From Streptomyces tendae (lineage in GTDB: Bacteria > Actinomycetota > Actinomycetes > Streptomycetales > Streptomycetaceae), in the NCBI RefSeq assembly GCF_008632955.1, contig NZ_CP043959.1, positions 744,001-808,000 on the forward strand: a DNA stretch of 64,000 nucleotides, given 5' to 3'. Positions 9,604 through 19,202 of this stretch are shown here, piece by piece. The translations under genes were made by a program, and so were the position numbers. Position 1 is the stretch's first letter, and every line of letters begins with the position of its first letter. The notes beneath the pieces were generated by a model. The model saw only the letters and a program-made list of their open reading frames with translations. It had not been told where the DNA came from and made no database searches.

Positions 9604-10728
9604 GTGACTGAGATCGAGATCGGGCGCGGCAAGCGCGGCCGCCGGGCGTACGCCTTCGACGACATCGCCGTCGTCCCCAGCCGCCGTACGCGGGACCCGA
9701 AGGAGGTCTCGATCGCCTGGCAGATCGACGCCTACCGCTTCGAGTTGCCGTTCCTGGCCGCTCCCATGGACTCGGTCGTCTCGCCGGCCACCGCGATCCG
9801 CATCGGCGAGCTCGGCGGCCTCGGCGTGCTGAACCTCGAGGGCCTGTGGACCCGGCACGAGGACCCGCAGCCGCTGCTGGACGAGGTCGTCGGCCTGCCC
9901 GACGACGCGGCCACCCGCCGCCTCCAGGAGATCTACGCCGCTCCCATCAAGGAGGAGCTGATCGGGCAGCGCCTCAAGGAGGTGCGCGACTCGGGCGTGG
10001 TCACCGCCGCCGCGCTCTCCCCGCAGCGCACCGTCCAGTTCTCCAAGGCCGTCGTCGACGCGGGCGTGGACATCTTCGTCATCCGCGGCACCACGGTCTC
10101 CGCGGAGCACGTCTCCGGCTCGCACGAGCCGCTCAACCTGAAGCAGTTCATCTACGAGCTCGACGTCCCGGTGATCGTCGGCGGCTGCGCCACCTACACG
10201 GCCGCGCTGCACCTGATGCGCACCGGTGCGGCGGGCGTCCTCGTCGGCTTCGGCGGCGGCGCCGCGCACACCACGCGCAACGTGCTGGGCATCCAGGTCC
10301 CGATGGCCACCGCCGTCGCCGACGTGGCCGCGGCCCGCCGCGACTACATGGACGAGTCCGGCGGCCGGTACGTGCACGTCATCGCGGACGGCGGCGTCGG
10401 CTGGTCCGGCGACCTGCCCAAGGCGATCGCCTGCGGCGCGGACTCCGTGATGATGGGCTCCCCGCTGGCCCGCGCGACGGACGCGCCGGGCCGGGGCCAC
10501 CACTGGGGCATGGAGGCCGTCAACGAGGAGCTGCCGCGCGGCAAGAAGGTCGACCTCGGCACGGTCGGCACGCTGGAGGAGATCCTCACCGGGCCGTCCC
10601 ACACCCCCGACGGCTCGATGAACCTGTTCGGCGCCCTGCGCCGCGCCATGGCCACCACGGGCTACAGCGAGCTGAAGGAGTTCCAGCGCGTCGAGGTGAC
10701 GGTGGCGGACTCCCAGCACCGCCGGTAG
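9604..10728 (+). CDS. GuaB3-family IMP dehydrogenase-related protein
   Basis: 374 residues of IMPDH-type barrel without the CBS insertion. It starts EIEIGRGKRGRRAYAFDDIAVVPSRRTRDP and retains APMDSVVSP, VGGCATY and the C-terminal ADGGVGWSGDLPKAIACGADSVMMGSPLA. In the loop where guaB has the catalytic Cys (SICTTR), this protein reads AAHTTR, with His222 in place of Cys. The substitution argues against normal IMPDH chemistry; GuaB3 proteins of actinobacteria are long known as a separate family whose role is unsettled. The GTG at 9604 is preceded by AGGGAAAGG. It lies 126 bp after guaB behind a hairpin and ends at a strong terminator. Confidence 0.9.
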   Translation: MTEIEIGRGKRGRRAYAFDDIAVVPSRRTRDPKEVSIAWQIDAYRFELPFLAAPMDSVVSPATAIRIGELGGLGVLNLEGLWTRHEDPQPLLDEVVGLPDDAATRRLQEIYAAPIKEELIGQRLKEVRDSGVVTAAALSPQRTVQFSKAVVDAGVDIFVIRGTTVSAEHVSGSHEPLNLKQFIYELDVPVIVGGCATYTAALHLMRTGAAGVLVGFGGGAAHTTRNVLGIQVPMATAVADVAAARRDYMDESGGRYVHVIADGGVGWSGDLPKAIACGADSVMMGSPLARATDAPGRGHHWGMEAVNEELPRGKKVDLGTVGTLEEILTGPSHTPDGSMNLFGALRRAMATTGYSELKEFQRVEVTVADSQHRR

Positions 10729-10759
10729 TCGCCGGGCGGACTTTCCCACGGCACGCGAA

Positions 10760-10793
10760 AGGGGCCGGTCACCTGAACGGGTGACCGGCCCCT
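10760..10793 (+). terminator. Strong terminator after the GuaB3 gene
   Basis: A perfect 14-base stem (AGGGGCCGGTCACC at 10760-10773 with its complement at 10780-10793) and a six-base loop, 31 bases after the stop codon. No U-tract beyond CTCTG. Confidence 0.88.
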
Positions 10794-11012
10794 CTGCGTG
10801 CCCAGGAGGTCGCGAGGAGCGCCCGTGGCGTTGCGGGGGCGCGCGGTGGCGCCGGCGCCTGTTCACGACGATGTGCCCGGTGGAGGCCGCTGGTGTCCTG
10901 GACGGCGCCCCTGGGGCGCCACCACCGGCCTACCCGCTGGCATCGGCTCCGTCTGTCGACGGTGAAGTGCCGGAGGAGGTGGATCTTGGATCTCGGATGT
11001 TCGGACCCTCTC

Positions 11013-12218
11013 TCACAACCGCTGCGCCGCCCCCGTCGGGGTCGCGCCCCGGGTGTCCAGGAGGAGCTGGGCCTTCACCGAGAGGCCCTGGAGGTCGTAG
11101 GTGCGGTGCTGCTGGAGCAGGATCGTGAGGTCGGCGTCGGCTGCCGCCTCGTAGAGGGAGTCCGCGCGGGGGACGGGGCGGTCCACGTTCCAGGACGGCA
11201 CGTGCGGGTCGTGGTAGCTGATGGAGGCGCCCAGCTCCATCAGGCGGACCGCGATCTCCTGTGCCGGGCTGCCCTGGAGGTCGGCGAGGTCGGCCTTGTA
11301 GGTGACCCCGAGGAGCAGCACGCGCGCGCCGCGGGCGGACTTGCCGTGCTCGTTGAGCAGCGCGGCGGCGCGCTGCACGACGTACCGGGGCATGCGGCCG
11401 TTGACCTCCTGCGCCAGCTCCGCCATCCGCAGGGTGCGGCCGGCGTGCGCGGTGAGGTCCTGGGGGACGGTGTGACCGCCGACGCCGGGGCCGGGGCGGA
11501 ACGCGAGGTAGCCGAAGGGCTTGGTCTCCGCGCAGCGCAGCACGTCCCACAGGTCGATGCCGAGGTCGTGGCAGAGGGCCGCCATCTCGTTCACCAGCGC
11601 GATGTTGACGTGCCGGAAGTTGGTCTCCAGCAGCTGCACCGTCTCCGCCTCGCGCGGGCCGCGGGCGCGGACCACCTTGTCGGTGATCCGGCCGTAGAAG
11701 GCCGCCGCCGACTCGGTGCAGGCGGGGGTGAGGCCGCCGATGACCTTCGGGGTGTTGGCGGGGGTGAAGTCGCGGTTGCCCGGGTCCACCCGACTGGGGG
11801 AGTGGGCGAGGTGGAAGTCGCGTCCCGCGCGCAGGCCCGAGCCGGACTCCAGCAGGCGCAGCAGCGGTCCCTCCGTCGTTCCGGGCGGCACGGGGGACTC
11901 CAGGACCACGGTGGTGTGCGGGCGCAGTTGCGCGGCGAGGGTGCGGGCGGCCGTCTCGACCTGGGAGAGGTCGAGCCCGCCGTCCGCGGCGGGCGGGGTG
12001 GGCGCGCAGATCACGGCGGTGCGCACCCGGCCGAGCTCGGCCGCGCTGGTGGTGACCCGGAAGCCCTGTGCGAGCATGCGGCGCTGCTCGGCGGGGCTGA
12101 GGGAGCCGGGCTCGGGGCCGGTGCGGAACCCGACGGTGGGGATGCCGGCGGCGACGGCGGCCTGCGCCAGAGGCAGTCCGTAGGGGCCGAGTCCGATGAC
12201 GGCGAGATCTGCGGGCAT
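11013..12218 (-). CDS. Nucleotide-sugar dehydrogenase-like protein lacking the catalytic cysteine
   Basis: 401 residues with the architecture of UDP-glucose/GDP-mannose and UDP-ManNAc dehydrogenases. It has a Rossmann motif (VIGLGPYGLPLA), the central domain with VPPGTTEGPL, NTPKVIGG, the Lys-containing AETVQLLETNFRHVNIALVNEMA helix, and a C-terminal UDP-binding domain (VLLLGVTYKADLADLQGSPA). The active-site segment normally reads GGHCxPxD. Here it is GGHTVPQD, with Thr250 where the nucleophilic Cys should be. Oxidation to the uronic acid through a thiohemiacetal should therefore not proceed normally, so the protein may be a reductase-like, regulatory or inactive relative. The ATG at 12218 lacks a strong ribosome-binding site. 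Confidence 0.82.
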   Translation of the reverse strand: MPADLAVIGLGPYGLPLAQAAVAAGIPTVGFRTGPEPGSLSPAEQRRMLAQGFRVTTSAAELGRVRTAVICAPTPPAADGGLDLSQVETAARTLAAQLRPHTTVVLESPVPPGTTEGPLLRLLESGSGLRAGRDFHLAHSPSRVDPGNRDFTPANTPKVIGGLTPACTESAAAFYGRITDKVVRARGPREAETVQLLETNFRHVNIALVNEMAALCHDLGIDLWDVLRCAETKPFGYLAFRPGPGVGGHTVPQDLTAHAGRTLRMAELAQEVNGRMPRYVVQRAAALLNEHGKSARGARVLLLGVTYKADLADLQGSPAQEIAVRLMELGASISYHDPHVPSWNVDRPVPRADSLYEAAADADLTILLQQHRTYDLQGLSVKAQLLLDTRGATPTGAAQRL

Positions 12219-12490
12219 GGCGTAGGCCGTCCTTCCCGATAGCCGGAGTGCGACAGGTGCGCAAGCGCCGTGGACTGGACAGGCGAGCGCAATGTCAGAC
12301 TAGGAGTAAATATGACCGATATGTGGGATTGATCGGCTCGTTTTCGGTGATTCGTCCCGCAGGGTTGTCCACAGGCCGTGGCGGCGTGTGGCTGAAGTCG
12401 GGCAAGCCGGTCAGAATTTGGGCATGAGGGTGTGGGACCGGGCTTCGCCCCACGGGTGCGGCCGATGCGACCGATGAGCGGGAGGCAGCG

Positions 12491-14197
12491 GTGAGGACAG
12501 CGACACTGGGTCCGGCGCAGCGCGCCGAATCACTGGCGTCCATGGCGGAGCGCGAGCTGGACGTGCTGGTGGTGGGCGGCGGAGTGGTCGGTGCGGGCAC
12601 GGCGCTCGACGCGGTGACGCGCGGCCTGTCCACCGGACTGGTCGAGGCCCGTGACTGGGCGGCGGGCACGTCCAGTCGGTCCAGCAAGCTGATCCACGGC
12701 GGCCTGCGCTATCTGGAGATGCTCGACTTCGCCCTGGTCCGTGAGGCTTTGAAGGAGCGCGGCCTGCTGCTGGAGAAGCTCGCCCCGCACCTCGTGCGGC
12801 CGGTGCCGTTCCTCTACCCGCTCCAGCACAAGGGCTGGGAGCGGCTCTACGCCGGTGCGGGCGTCGCGCTCTACGACACCATGGCGATGACCCACAGCCA
12901 CGGCCGGGGCCTGCCCGTGCACCGCCACCTGAGCCGTCGTCACGCCCTGCGTGTCGCTCCCTGCTTGAAGAAGGACGCGCTGGTCGGCGCCCTGCAGTAC
13001 TACGACGCCCAGATGGACGACGCCCGCTTCGTGCTGAACCTCGTGCGCACCGCCGCGGCCTACGGCGCGAAGACCGCCAACGGGGCCCGGGTGACGGCGT
13101 TCCTGCGCGAGGGCGAGCGGGTCGTCGGCGCCCGGGTGCAGGACGTGGAGGGCGGCGGCGAGTACGAGATCCGCGCCAAGCAGGTGGTCAACGCCACCGG
13201 GGTGTGGACCGACGACACCCAGGCCATGGTCGGCGAGCGCGGCCAGTTCCACGTACGGGCCTCCAAGGGGGTCCACCTGGTGGTGCCCAAGGACCGCATC
13301 CACTCCACCACCGGGCTCATCCTGCGCACCGAGAAGTCCGTGTTGTTCGTCATCCCCTGGGGCCGGCACTGGATCGTCGGCACCACGGACACCGACTGGG
13401 ACCTCGACAAGGCCCACCCGGCCGCCTCCAGCGCCGACATCGACTACGTCCTGGAGCACGTGAACTCGGTTCTCGCGGTGCCCCTCACGCGCGACGACGT
13501 CGAAGGGGTCTACGCGGGGCTGCGGCCGCTGCTCGCGGGCGAGTCGGACGCCACGAGCAAGCTGTCCCGCGAGCACACCGTCGCCCACCCCGTGCCCGGC
13601 CTGGTCGTGGTGGCGGGCGGCAAGTACACGACGTACCGGGTGATGGCCAAGGACGCGGTGGACGCCGCGGTGCACGGGCTCGACCTGCGCGTGGCGGACT
13701 GCGTCACCGAGGACACGCCGCTGGTGGGCGCCGAGGGCTACCACGCGCTGTGGAACTCCCGTGCCCGCACGGCGGCCCGCACCGGCCTGCACCCGGTCCG
13801 GGTGGAGCATCTGCTCCAGCGGTACGGGTCGCTCGCCGAGGAAGTGCTGGACCTCGTCGCCGCCGACCCCTCCCTGGGCGAGCCGCTGCGGGCCGCCGAC
13901 GACTACCTGCGGGCCGAGGTCGTCTACGCCGCCTCGCACGAGGGCGCGCGGCACCTGGAGGACGTCCTGACCCGGCGCACCCGCATATCCATCGAGACCT
14001 TCGACCGGGGCACGCGCAGCGCGCGCGAGGCCGCCGAACTGATGGCGCCGGTGCTGGGCTGGGACAGCGGCCAGATCGACCGCGAGGTGCGGCACTACGA
14101 GAAGCGGGTGGAGGCCGAGCGGGAGTCACAGCGGCAGCCCGACGACCTGACGGCGGACGCGGCCCGCCTGGGGGCGCCCGACATCGTGCCGCTGTAA
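12491..14197 (+). CDS. glpD: Aerobic glycerol-3-phosphate dehydrogenase
   Basis: 568 residues. Membrane-associated FAD enzyme oxidising glycerol 3-phosphate to dihydroxyacetone phosphate and feeding electrons to menaquinone. The FAD-binding motif is VLVVGGGVVGAGTALDAVTRG near residue 25, followed by SSRSSKLIHGGLRYLE, which is diagnostic of GlpD. The C-terminal helical domain includes YHALWNSRART... and LTRRTRISIETFDRG (DUF-type GlpD cap). The GTG at 12491 follows GGGAGG by seven bases. It is monocistronic as far as can be seen. The 272-bp upstream gap has an AT-rich patch near 12305-12325, but I could not place a specific operator. Confidence 0.95.
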   Translation: MRTATLGPAQRAESLASMAERELDVLVVGGGVVGAGTALDAVTRGLSTGLVEARDWAAGTSSRSSKLIHGGLRYLEMLDFALVREALKERGLLLEKLAPHLVRPVPFLYPLQHKGWERLYAGAGVALYDTMAMTHSHGRGLPVHRHLSRRHALRVAPCLKKDALVGALQYYDAQMDDARFVLNLVRTAAAYGAKTANGARVTAFLREGERVVGARVQDVEGGGEYEIRAKQVVNATGVWTDDTQAMVGERGQFHVRASKGVHLVVPKDRIHSTTGLILRTEKSVLFVIPWGRHWIVGTTDTDWDLDKAHPAASSADIDYVLEHVNSVLAVPLTRDDVEGVYAGLRPLLAGESDATSKLSREHTVAHPVPGLVVVAGGKYTTYRVMAKDAVDAAVHGLDLRVADCVTEDTPLVGAEGYHALWNSRARTAARTGLHPVRVEHLLQRYGSLAEEVLDLVAADPSLGEPLRAADDYLRAEVVYAASHEGARHLEDVLTRRTRISIETFDRGTRSAREAAELMAPVLGWDSGQIDREVRHYEKRVEAERESQRQPDDLTADAARLGAPDIVPL

Positions 14198-14582
14198 GAG
14201 CCGGGATTTCGCGGTTCTTCGTCGCGTTCTTCGTCGCAGCGGTGGTCGTCGCGGGCGTGACGGGGGCACAAGTCGGCCACGGCTCGGACCTCTTCGGGAC
14301 CCGCGTCGGACGTCGGGCCGGGACGGACACGAGGCCGGAGCAGGGGTGACGGCCGGCCGGGCGGCCTCGCCGGGTGACGCAGGGCGGCCCATCTGTGTCC
14401 AAAACCGCATGGTTCAGGGTCCCTCTTTGTCGGGACCCGTCCGGCAGGGTGGGGAACACTTCGTTCCCCCGGTCCCTCCGCCCGCCGTGTCCGGTGTGCG
14501 GACAGGGGCACCCTGGGCGTCGAGCACTTGTCGGGTGAGGGACAATGAAGGCTCTGTCAGGGCGGGTTGCATGAGGGGACGC
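14198..14582. other. Intergenic region between glpD and the kinase array
   Basis: 385 bp without a supported gene. It contains a short direct repeat (TTCTTCGTCGC twice at 14215-14238) just after glpD. A GACAAT hexamer at 14540-14545 could be the -10 of the first kinase gene, with a leader of about 30 bases; I found no good -35. No terminator hairpin stands out. Confidence 0.5.
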
Positions 14583-16592
14583 ATGTCGGAGGCGGAGCGG
14601 GCGGGGACATCCCGTCAGGACAAGAGCGCACGTCTCCTCGCCGGGCGGTACCGGCTGGGAGACGTGCTCGGCCGCGGCGGCATGGGGACGGTGTGGCGGG
14701 CCGAGGACGAAACCCTGGGCCGCACGGTCGCCGTCAAGGAGCTCCGCTTCCCGGGGAACATCGACGACGAGGAGAAGCGGCGGCTGATCACCCGGACGCT
14801 GCGCGAGGCCAAGGCGATCGCGCGGATCCGGAACACCAGCGCCGTGACCGTCTTCGACGTGGTCCAGGAGGACGACCGGCCCTGGATCGTCATGGAGCTC
14901 GTCGAGGGCAAGTCGCTCGCCGAGGTCATCCGGGAGGACGGCCTGCTGGAGCCGCGCCGCGCGGCCGAGGTCGGACTCGCCGTGCTCGACGTGCTGCGGT
15001 CGGCGCACCGCGAGGGCATCCTGCACCGTGACGTGAAGCCGTCGAACGTGCTGATCGCGGAGGACGGCCGGGTCGTGCTCACCGACTTCGGCATCGCCCA
15101 GGTCGAGGGCGACCCCTCCATCACCTCGACGGGCATGCTCGTCGGCGCCCCCTCCTACATCTCCCCGGAGCGGGCCCGCGGTCACAAGCCCGGACCGGCC
15201 GCCGACCTGTGGTCCCTCGGCGGACTGCTCTACGCGGCGGTCGAGGGCTCCCCGCCGTACGACAAGGGCTCCGCGATCGCGACGCTCACGGCGGTGATGA
15301 CCGAGCCGCTCGAGGAGCCGAAGAACGCCGGACCGCTCAGGGACGTCATCCACGGCCTGCTGAACAAGGATCCCGCCCAGCGCCTCGACGACCGGGCCGC
15401 GCGGGCCATGCTGAGCGCCGTCATCGCGGCACCCGACACCAAGGGCTCCGACGGGCAGCCGTCGGACGCCACCCGTGTGGTGCCGCTGCCCGAGCAGCCC
15501 GACGAGCGCGATGCCGGCCCCAAGCGGGGCGAGGAGGCCGCGGAGAAGCTGCGCGGCGCCCTGCGCTCCGTGCGCAAGGCCGCCGTGGGGGCCGGCGCGG
15601 CGGGCGCCGCCCGCACCAAGTCCGGCGGCAGCACGGCCGCTTCGGCGCCCGACGCGGCGACCCGCGCGTCCGGCGCCGGTGCTGCCGCCCCCGCGCCGTC
15701 CACCGCCACCGGTCCCGCCGCGGACGCCGTACCCCAGACGGGTGCCCACCGCAACGCCGACTCCGGCGGCCGCAGTTCGGGCTGGCCCGTGATGACCCCG
15801 CCGGACCTGCCCGCCCGGCCCGCGCCACGCGCCCCGATCACCGACGTGGTGCCGCGCCGCACTCTGGTCGTCATCGCGTTGGTCGTGGTCCTCGCCGTGA
15901 TCGGCACCGTGCTCGCCCTGACGCTCGGCGGCGGCGACGAGGACGGCAAGGGCGCCCAGGGCGGCACCGGCGACCGCACCACCGCCGGAAGCACCCCGAG
16001 CGCCGACACCAGGAACGACGACAAGGACGGCACCGGCACCGACGGTTCGGCCACCGCGTCGTCCGGCACGGGAGCGACCGGGGGAGCCACCCCGGACAGC
16101 ACCGGGACGGGCCCGGGCGCGGGCGCCGGCGGCTCGGCCGACGGCGGCGCGACGAAGCCCGAGCCGTACACGACGTACAAGGGGAAGCAGGGCTACTCGA
16201 TCGGCCTGCCCGCGGGCTGGAAGTACAAGTCGTCGGACGGGGCCGGGGACCGCTTCACAGGGCCGGACGGACAGAAGCTGCTCATCGGCTGGACCACCAC
16301 GCCCAAGGACGACCCGGTCGCCGACTGGAAGAACCAGGAGGGCGCCATGGTGCGTCCTCAGTACAAGCGCATACGGATCGTGGCGGTGGAGTACCGCGGC
16401 TGGAAGACGGCCGACTGGGAGTTCACCTACGTCGACGGCGGGACCACGTTCCGCTCCGTCGACCGGGGCACCGTCGTCAACGACGGCCTGGGGTACGGGC
16501 TGATGTACACGGCCAGGGCCGACGCGTGGGACGGCGAGCAGCGCCGGAACACCTGGCGGACGCTGACGGAGACGTTCCGGCCGAAGTCCTGA
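14583..16592 (+). CDS. Membrane Ser/Thr protein kinase (array member 1)
   Basis: 669 residues. The N-terminal Hanks-type kinase domain (about 15-275) has the Gly-rich loop LGRGGMGTV (29-37), Lys52 in VAVKEL, the catalytic HRDVKPSN (148-155) and DFG (Asp168), so it should be active. An Ala/Pro/Gly-rich juxtamembrane linker follows (about 275-420), with one transmembrane helix at about 427-449 and a Thr/Gly/Asp-rich stretch. The extracellular domain (about 535-669) starts KGKQGYSIGLPAGW and is shared with members 2, 3 and 5. I chose the ATG at 14583 (GAGGGGA five bases upstream) over the ATG at 14571. From memory, the equivalent S. coelicolor cluster SCO4775-4779 includes PkaI, linked to the spore-wall synthesis complex. 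Confidence 0.9.
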   Translation: MSEAERAGTSRQDKSARLLAGRYRLGDVLGRGGMGTVWRAEDETLGRTVAVKELRFPGNIDDEEKRRLITRTLREAKAIARIRNTSAVTVFDVVQEDDRPWIVMELVEGKSLAEVIREDGLLEPRRAAEVGLAVLDVLRSAHREGILHRDVKPSNVLIAEDGRVVLTDFGIAQVEGDPSITSTGMLVGAPSYISPERARGHKPGPAADLWSLGGLLYAAVEGSPPYDKGSAIATLTAVMTEPLEEPKNAGPLRDVIHGLLNKDPAQRLDDRAARAMLSAVIAAPDTKGSDGQPSDATRVVPLPEQPDERDAGPKRGEEAAEKLRGALRSVRKAAVGAGAAGAARTKSGGSTAASAPDAATRASGAGAAAPAPSTATGPAADAVPQTGAHRNADSGGRSSGWPVMTPPDLPARPAPRAPITDVVPRRTLVVIALVVVLAVIGTVLALTLGGGDEDGKGAQGGTGDRTTAGSTPSADTRNDDKDGTGTDGSATASSGTGATGGATPDSTGTGPGAGAGGSADGGATKPEPYTTYKGKQGYSIGLPAGWKYKSSDGAGDRFTGPDGQKLLIGWTTTPKDDPVADWKNQEGAMVRPQYKRIRIVAVEYRGWKTADWEFTYVDGGTTFRSVDRGTVVNDGLGYGLMYTARADAWDGEQRRNTWRTLTETFRPKS

Positions 16593-16745
16593 GCGTGACC
16601 GGCCCGCGGATCGGGGAACCAGATGTGGCATCCCCTCTCTGCGGGTTGCCTCCGGCACGTATCGTGAGTGGTTGCGGACCGTACGGAACCGGAACGGCCC
16701 GTCCGGAGAGCGGAACTGACCGACCGTAGTGCCGGGGGAGGCATC

Positions 16746-19202
16746 GTGGACGACTATGCGGGACGGGTTCTCGCCGACCGCTACCGCCTGCCCCTGCCCC
16801 CCTCCGACGAGTACGAACTGACCGAGACCCGGGCCTTCGACACCTACAGCGGTTCCGAGGTCCTGGTGCGGCAGGTGCCGTTGCCGGAGGTCGTCGAGGC
16901 CGAGGTGCTGGACGCCGAAGGGCTGCCCGACGGTTTCACCGCCCGGGACGGGAGCGCGCGCCGCGGCGGATCCGCGCCCGGCGGCGCCCGGGGGGCCGCG
17001 CGGCGGCCCGCCGACCCGGTGGTGCGGCGCGCCGTTGAGGCCGCGCAGGCCGCGGCCGCCCTGCCCGACCATCCCCGACTCGACCAGGTCTTCGACGTGT
17101 TCGCGGAGGGCGGTTCGCTGTGGATCGTCAGCGAGTACGTCGCCGCGCGCCCGCTGGCCGCGCTGCTCGCCGAGAAGCCGCTGTCGCCGTACCGGGCCGC
17201 CGAGGTCGCCTCCGACGTGCTCACGGCCCTCAGGGTGCTGCACACGCACGGCTGGGTGCACCGCAACATCACCGCGCGCACGGTGCTGGTCTGCGACGAC
17301 GGCCGGGTGATGCTCACCGGGCTGGCTGTCGGCGCCGCCGAGGAGGCGCTGTGCGGCTACGACCCGGTGCCGCCGCCCGACGACGAGCCGGAGCCGAGCA
17401 CCGCGCTCGAGGCGCTGGGCCCGGCGGGCGGCCCCGGGACGGACGGCGGACGCGGACCGGCCTGGCCGCCCGGGTTCACCGCCGACCCCGATCCGGACGC
17501 GGCGCGCCGTGCGGCCATCGAGGCCCGGGCCGGCCGGCTGCCGGACGGCGGCCGGTCCGGCGCACCGGGCGACCTGTCGCCCGTGGTCGCGCCCCGCGCC
17601 CTCGACAGCGCGGGCGACGTCCGGGCGGCACGTGCCGGGGCCATCGCCGCCTACCGGGCGGGCGCCCGCGCCGCGGCCCGGATCCAGGAGGCCCAGCAGG
17701 GCACCCGCGCCGCCCTGCCCGGCGCCCGGCCCGCCCCCGACGAGGGCACCGGGCAGACGCCGCCGGGACAGATAGCCGACCCCTACGGGGTGGCCGCCTC
17801 CGGCTGGCACGGTGCCACCCCTCGCATCGGCACGGACACGGGCGCCACCCCCGCCCTCCCCGCGCCCGCCGCCCCCGCCGGGACGACCGGTGCCACCGCC
17901 GCCCCGGGTGCCCGCTGGGACGGCCCGGCGGCGCGGACCGCCCCCGCGCGCCGGGGGCCGGCCACCGCGCTGGCCGCCGAGCGCGCCCGGCAGGCCCGGA
18001 TGGCCGTCGTCGGCGCCGTCACCGAGCGCTGGGCACCGGAACAGGCCGGCCCCGTGCACGAGAACTGGCAGCTCGCCGCGCCCATCGGGCCCGCCACCGA
18101 CCTGTGGGCGCTGGGCGCCCTGCTGTTCCGTGCCGTGCAGGGGCACGCGCCCTACCCGGAGGAGTCGACGGCCGAGCTGGTGCAGATGGTCTGCGCCGAG
18201 CCGCCCGCCTTCGCCGAGGAGTGCGGCCCGCTGCGGCCGGTCGTGGAGTCCCTGCTGCGCCAGGACCCCACCGAGCGACCGGACTTCGAGGAGCTGCGCG
18301 GCTGGCTGCGGTCGCTGGTGCGTTCGGCGCCCGAACCGGAGGCGGGCCTGAACGTCGTCACGGCCCCGCCGGTCGACGCCCGCCGTCTGCCCGTCATACG
18401 GCGCCGGGGCGAGCTGGTGCGCAGACGGCGCGCCGGGCTCCCCGCGCAGCACGGACGCCACAAGCGGGCCGCGCCGCGCGGCGGTTCACCGCGCAGCCTC
18501 GGCCGTACCCTTCTTCTGCTGGTGCTGCTCGCGCTGGCGGCGGCGATCGCGTACGCGATGCTGTTCATGCCGAAGGCCGGCGAGAAGACCTCCGGGTCGC
18601 CGTCGTCCGACCGCACGGCTGCCGACGGCGGCACCGGCGGCGCGCCGAGCCCGTCGGGCGACGCCGGTTCGCCGAGCGCCGGGGACAGCCCGAAGAGCAG
18701 CCCGGAGGAGTCGGCGGGCACGGCGGAGACCCAGACCACCCGCCCCGAGGCCGCCGACGGCTTCACGTTGCGCAAGGACCCGGAGGGCTTCAGCGTCGCC
18801 GTCGCCGAGGGCTGGCAGCGTACCGCGAAGAACGGCAGCGGGCAGGTCGTGTACCGCAAGGGCGACTTCGAGCTCATCGTGGTGCCGGGCCGGGACAGCG
18901 CCCAGCAGTTCGGTGGCGACCCCATGGCCTACCAGCGGGACACCGAGCGTGAGCTCCAGCCGTACCGCGACTCCAGCTGGGCCACCTCCACCGGGCTGAA
19001 GACCATCGAGGTGGGCGGACGGACCATGGCCGAGGGCCAGTTCACCTGGACCGGCGACGCGGGCGAGCTGTACGTGCGCAACCTCGCCGCGCTGATCGAC
19101 GGCCGCTACCACGTGGTGCAGGTGCGCGGACCGGAGAGCGAGCGGGACGAGGTGACACGGCTCTACGAACAGGCGGCCGCGACGTACCGGTTCACCGGCT
19201 GA
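16746..19202 (+). CDS. Membrane pseudokinase (array member 2)
   Basis: 818 residues with a kinase-like fold but no catalytic machinery. The Gly-rich loop is absent. The strand that should carry VAVK reads VLVRQV. The catalytic HRDxKxxN reads HRNITART (residues 172-179), and DFG is replaced by TGLAVG (191-196). About 210 residues of Pro/Ala/Arg-rich sequence are inserted before the C-lobe resumes at TERWAPEQ with PATDLWALGALLFRAVQG. One transmembrane helix lies at about 587-609 (LLLLVLLALAAAIAYAMLF). The extracellular domain begins DPEGFSVAVAEGWQR. The GTG at 16746 follows GGGGGAGG by six bases. It probably acts as a scaffold or regulator of the flanking active kinases. Confidence 0.88.
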   Translation: MDDYAGRVLADRYRLPLPPSDEYELTETRAFDTYSGSEVLVRQVPLPEVVEAEVLDAEGLPDGFTARDGSARRGGSAPGGARGAARRPADPVVRRAVEAAQAAAALPDHPRLDQVFDVFAEGGSLWIVSEYVAARPLAALLAEKPLSPYRAAEVASDVLTALRVLHTHGWVHRNITARTVLVCDDGRVMLTGLAVGAAEEALCGYDPVPPPDDEPEPSTALEALGPAGGPGTDGGRGPAWPPGFTADPDPDAARRAAIEARAGRLPDGGRSGAPGDLSPVVAPRALDSAGDVRAARAGAIAAYRAGARAAARIQEAQQGTRAALPGARPAPDEGTGQTPPGQIADPYGVAASGWHGATPRIGTDTGATPALPAPAAPAGTTGATAAPGARWDGPAARTAPARRGPATALAAERARQARMAVVGAVTERWAPEQAGPVHENWQLAAPIGPATDLWALGALLFRAVQGHAPYPEESTAELVQMVCAEPPAFAEECGPLRPVVESLLRQDPTERPDFEELRGWLRSLVRSAPEPEAGLNVVTAPPVDARRLPVIRRRGELVRRRRAGLPAQHGRHKRAAPRGGSPRSLGRTLLLLVLLALAAAIAYAMLFMPKAGEKTSGSPSSDRTAADGGTGGAPSPSGDAGSPSAGDSPKSSPEESAGTAETQTTRPEAADGFTLRKDPEGFSVAVAEGWQRTAKNGSGQVVYRKGDFELIVVPGRDSAQQFGGDPMAYQRDTERELQPYRDSSWATSTGLKTIEVGGRTMAEGQFTWTGDAGELYVRNLAALIDGRYHVVQVRGPESERDEVTRLYEQAAATYRFTG

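Noticed and set aside
13704..18461. 1585-codon minus-strand open frame
   Set aside because: Antisense to glpD and the first two kinase genes. High-GC DNA gives long antisense frames; the composition is Gly/Arg/Ala-rich with no domain.
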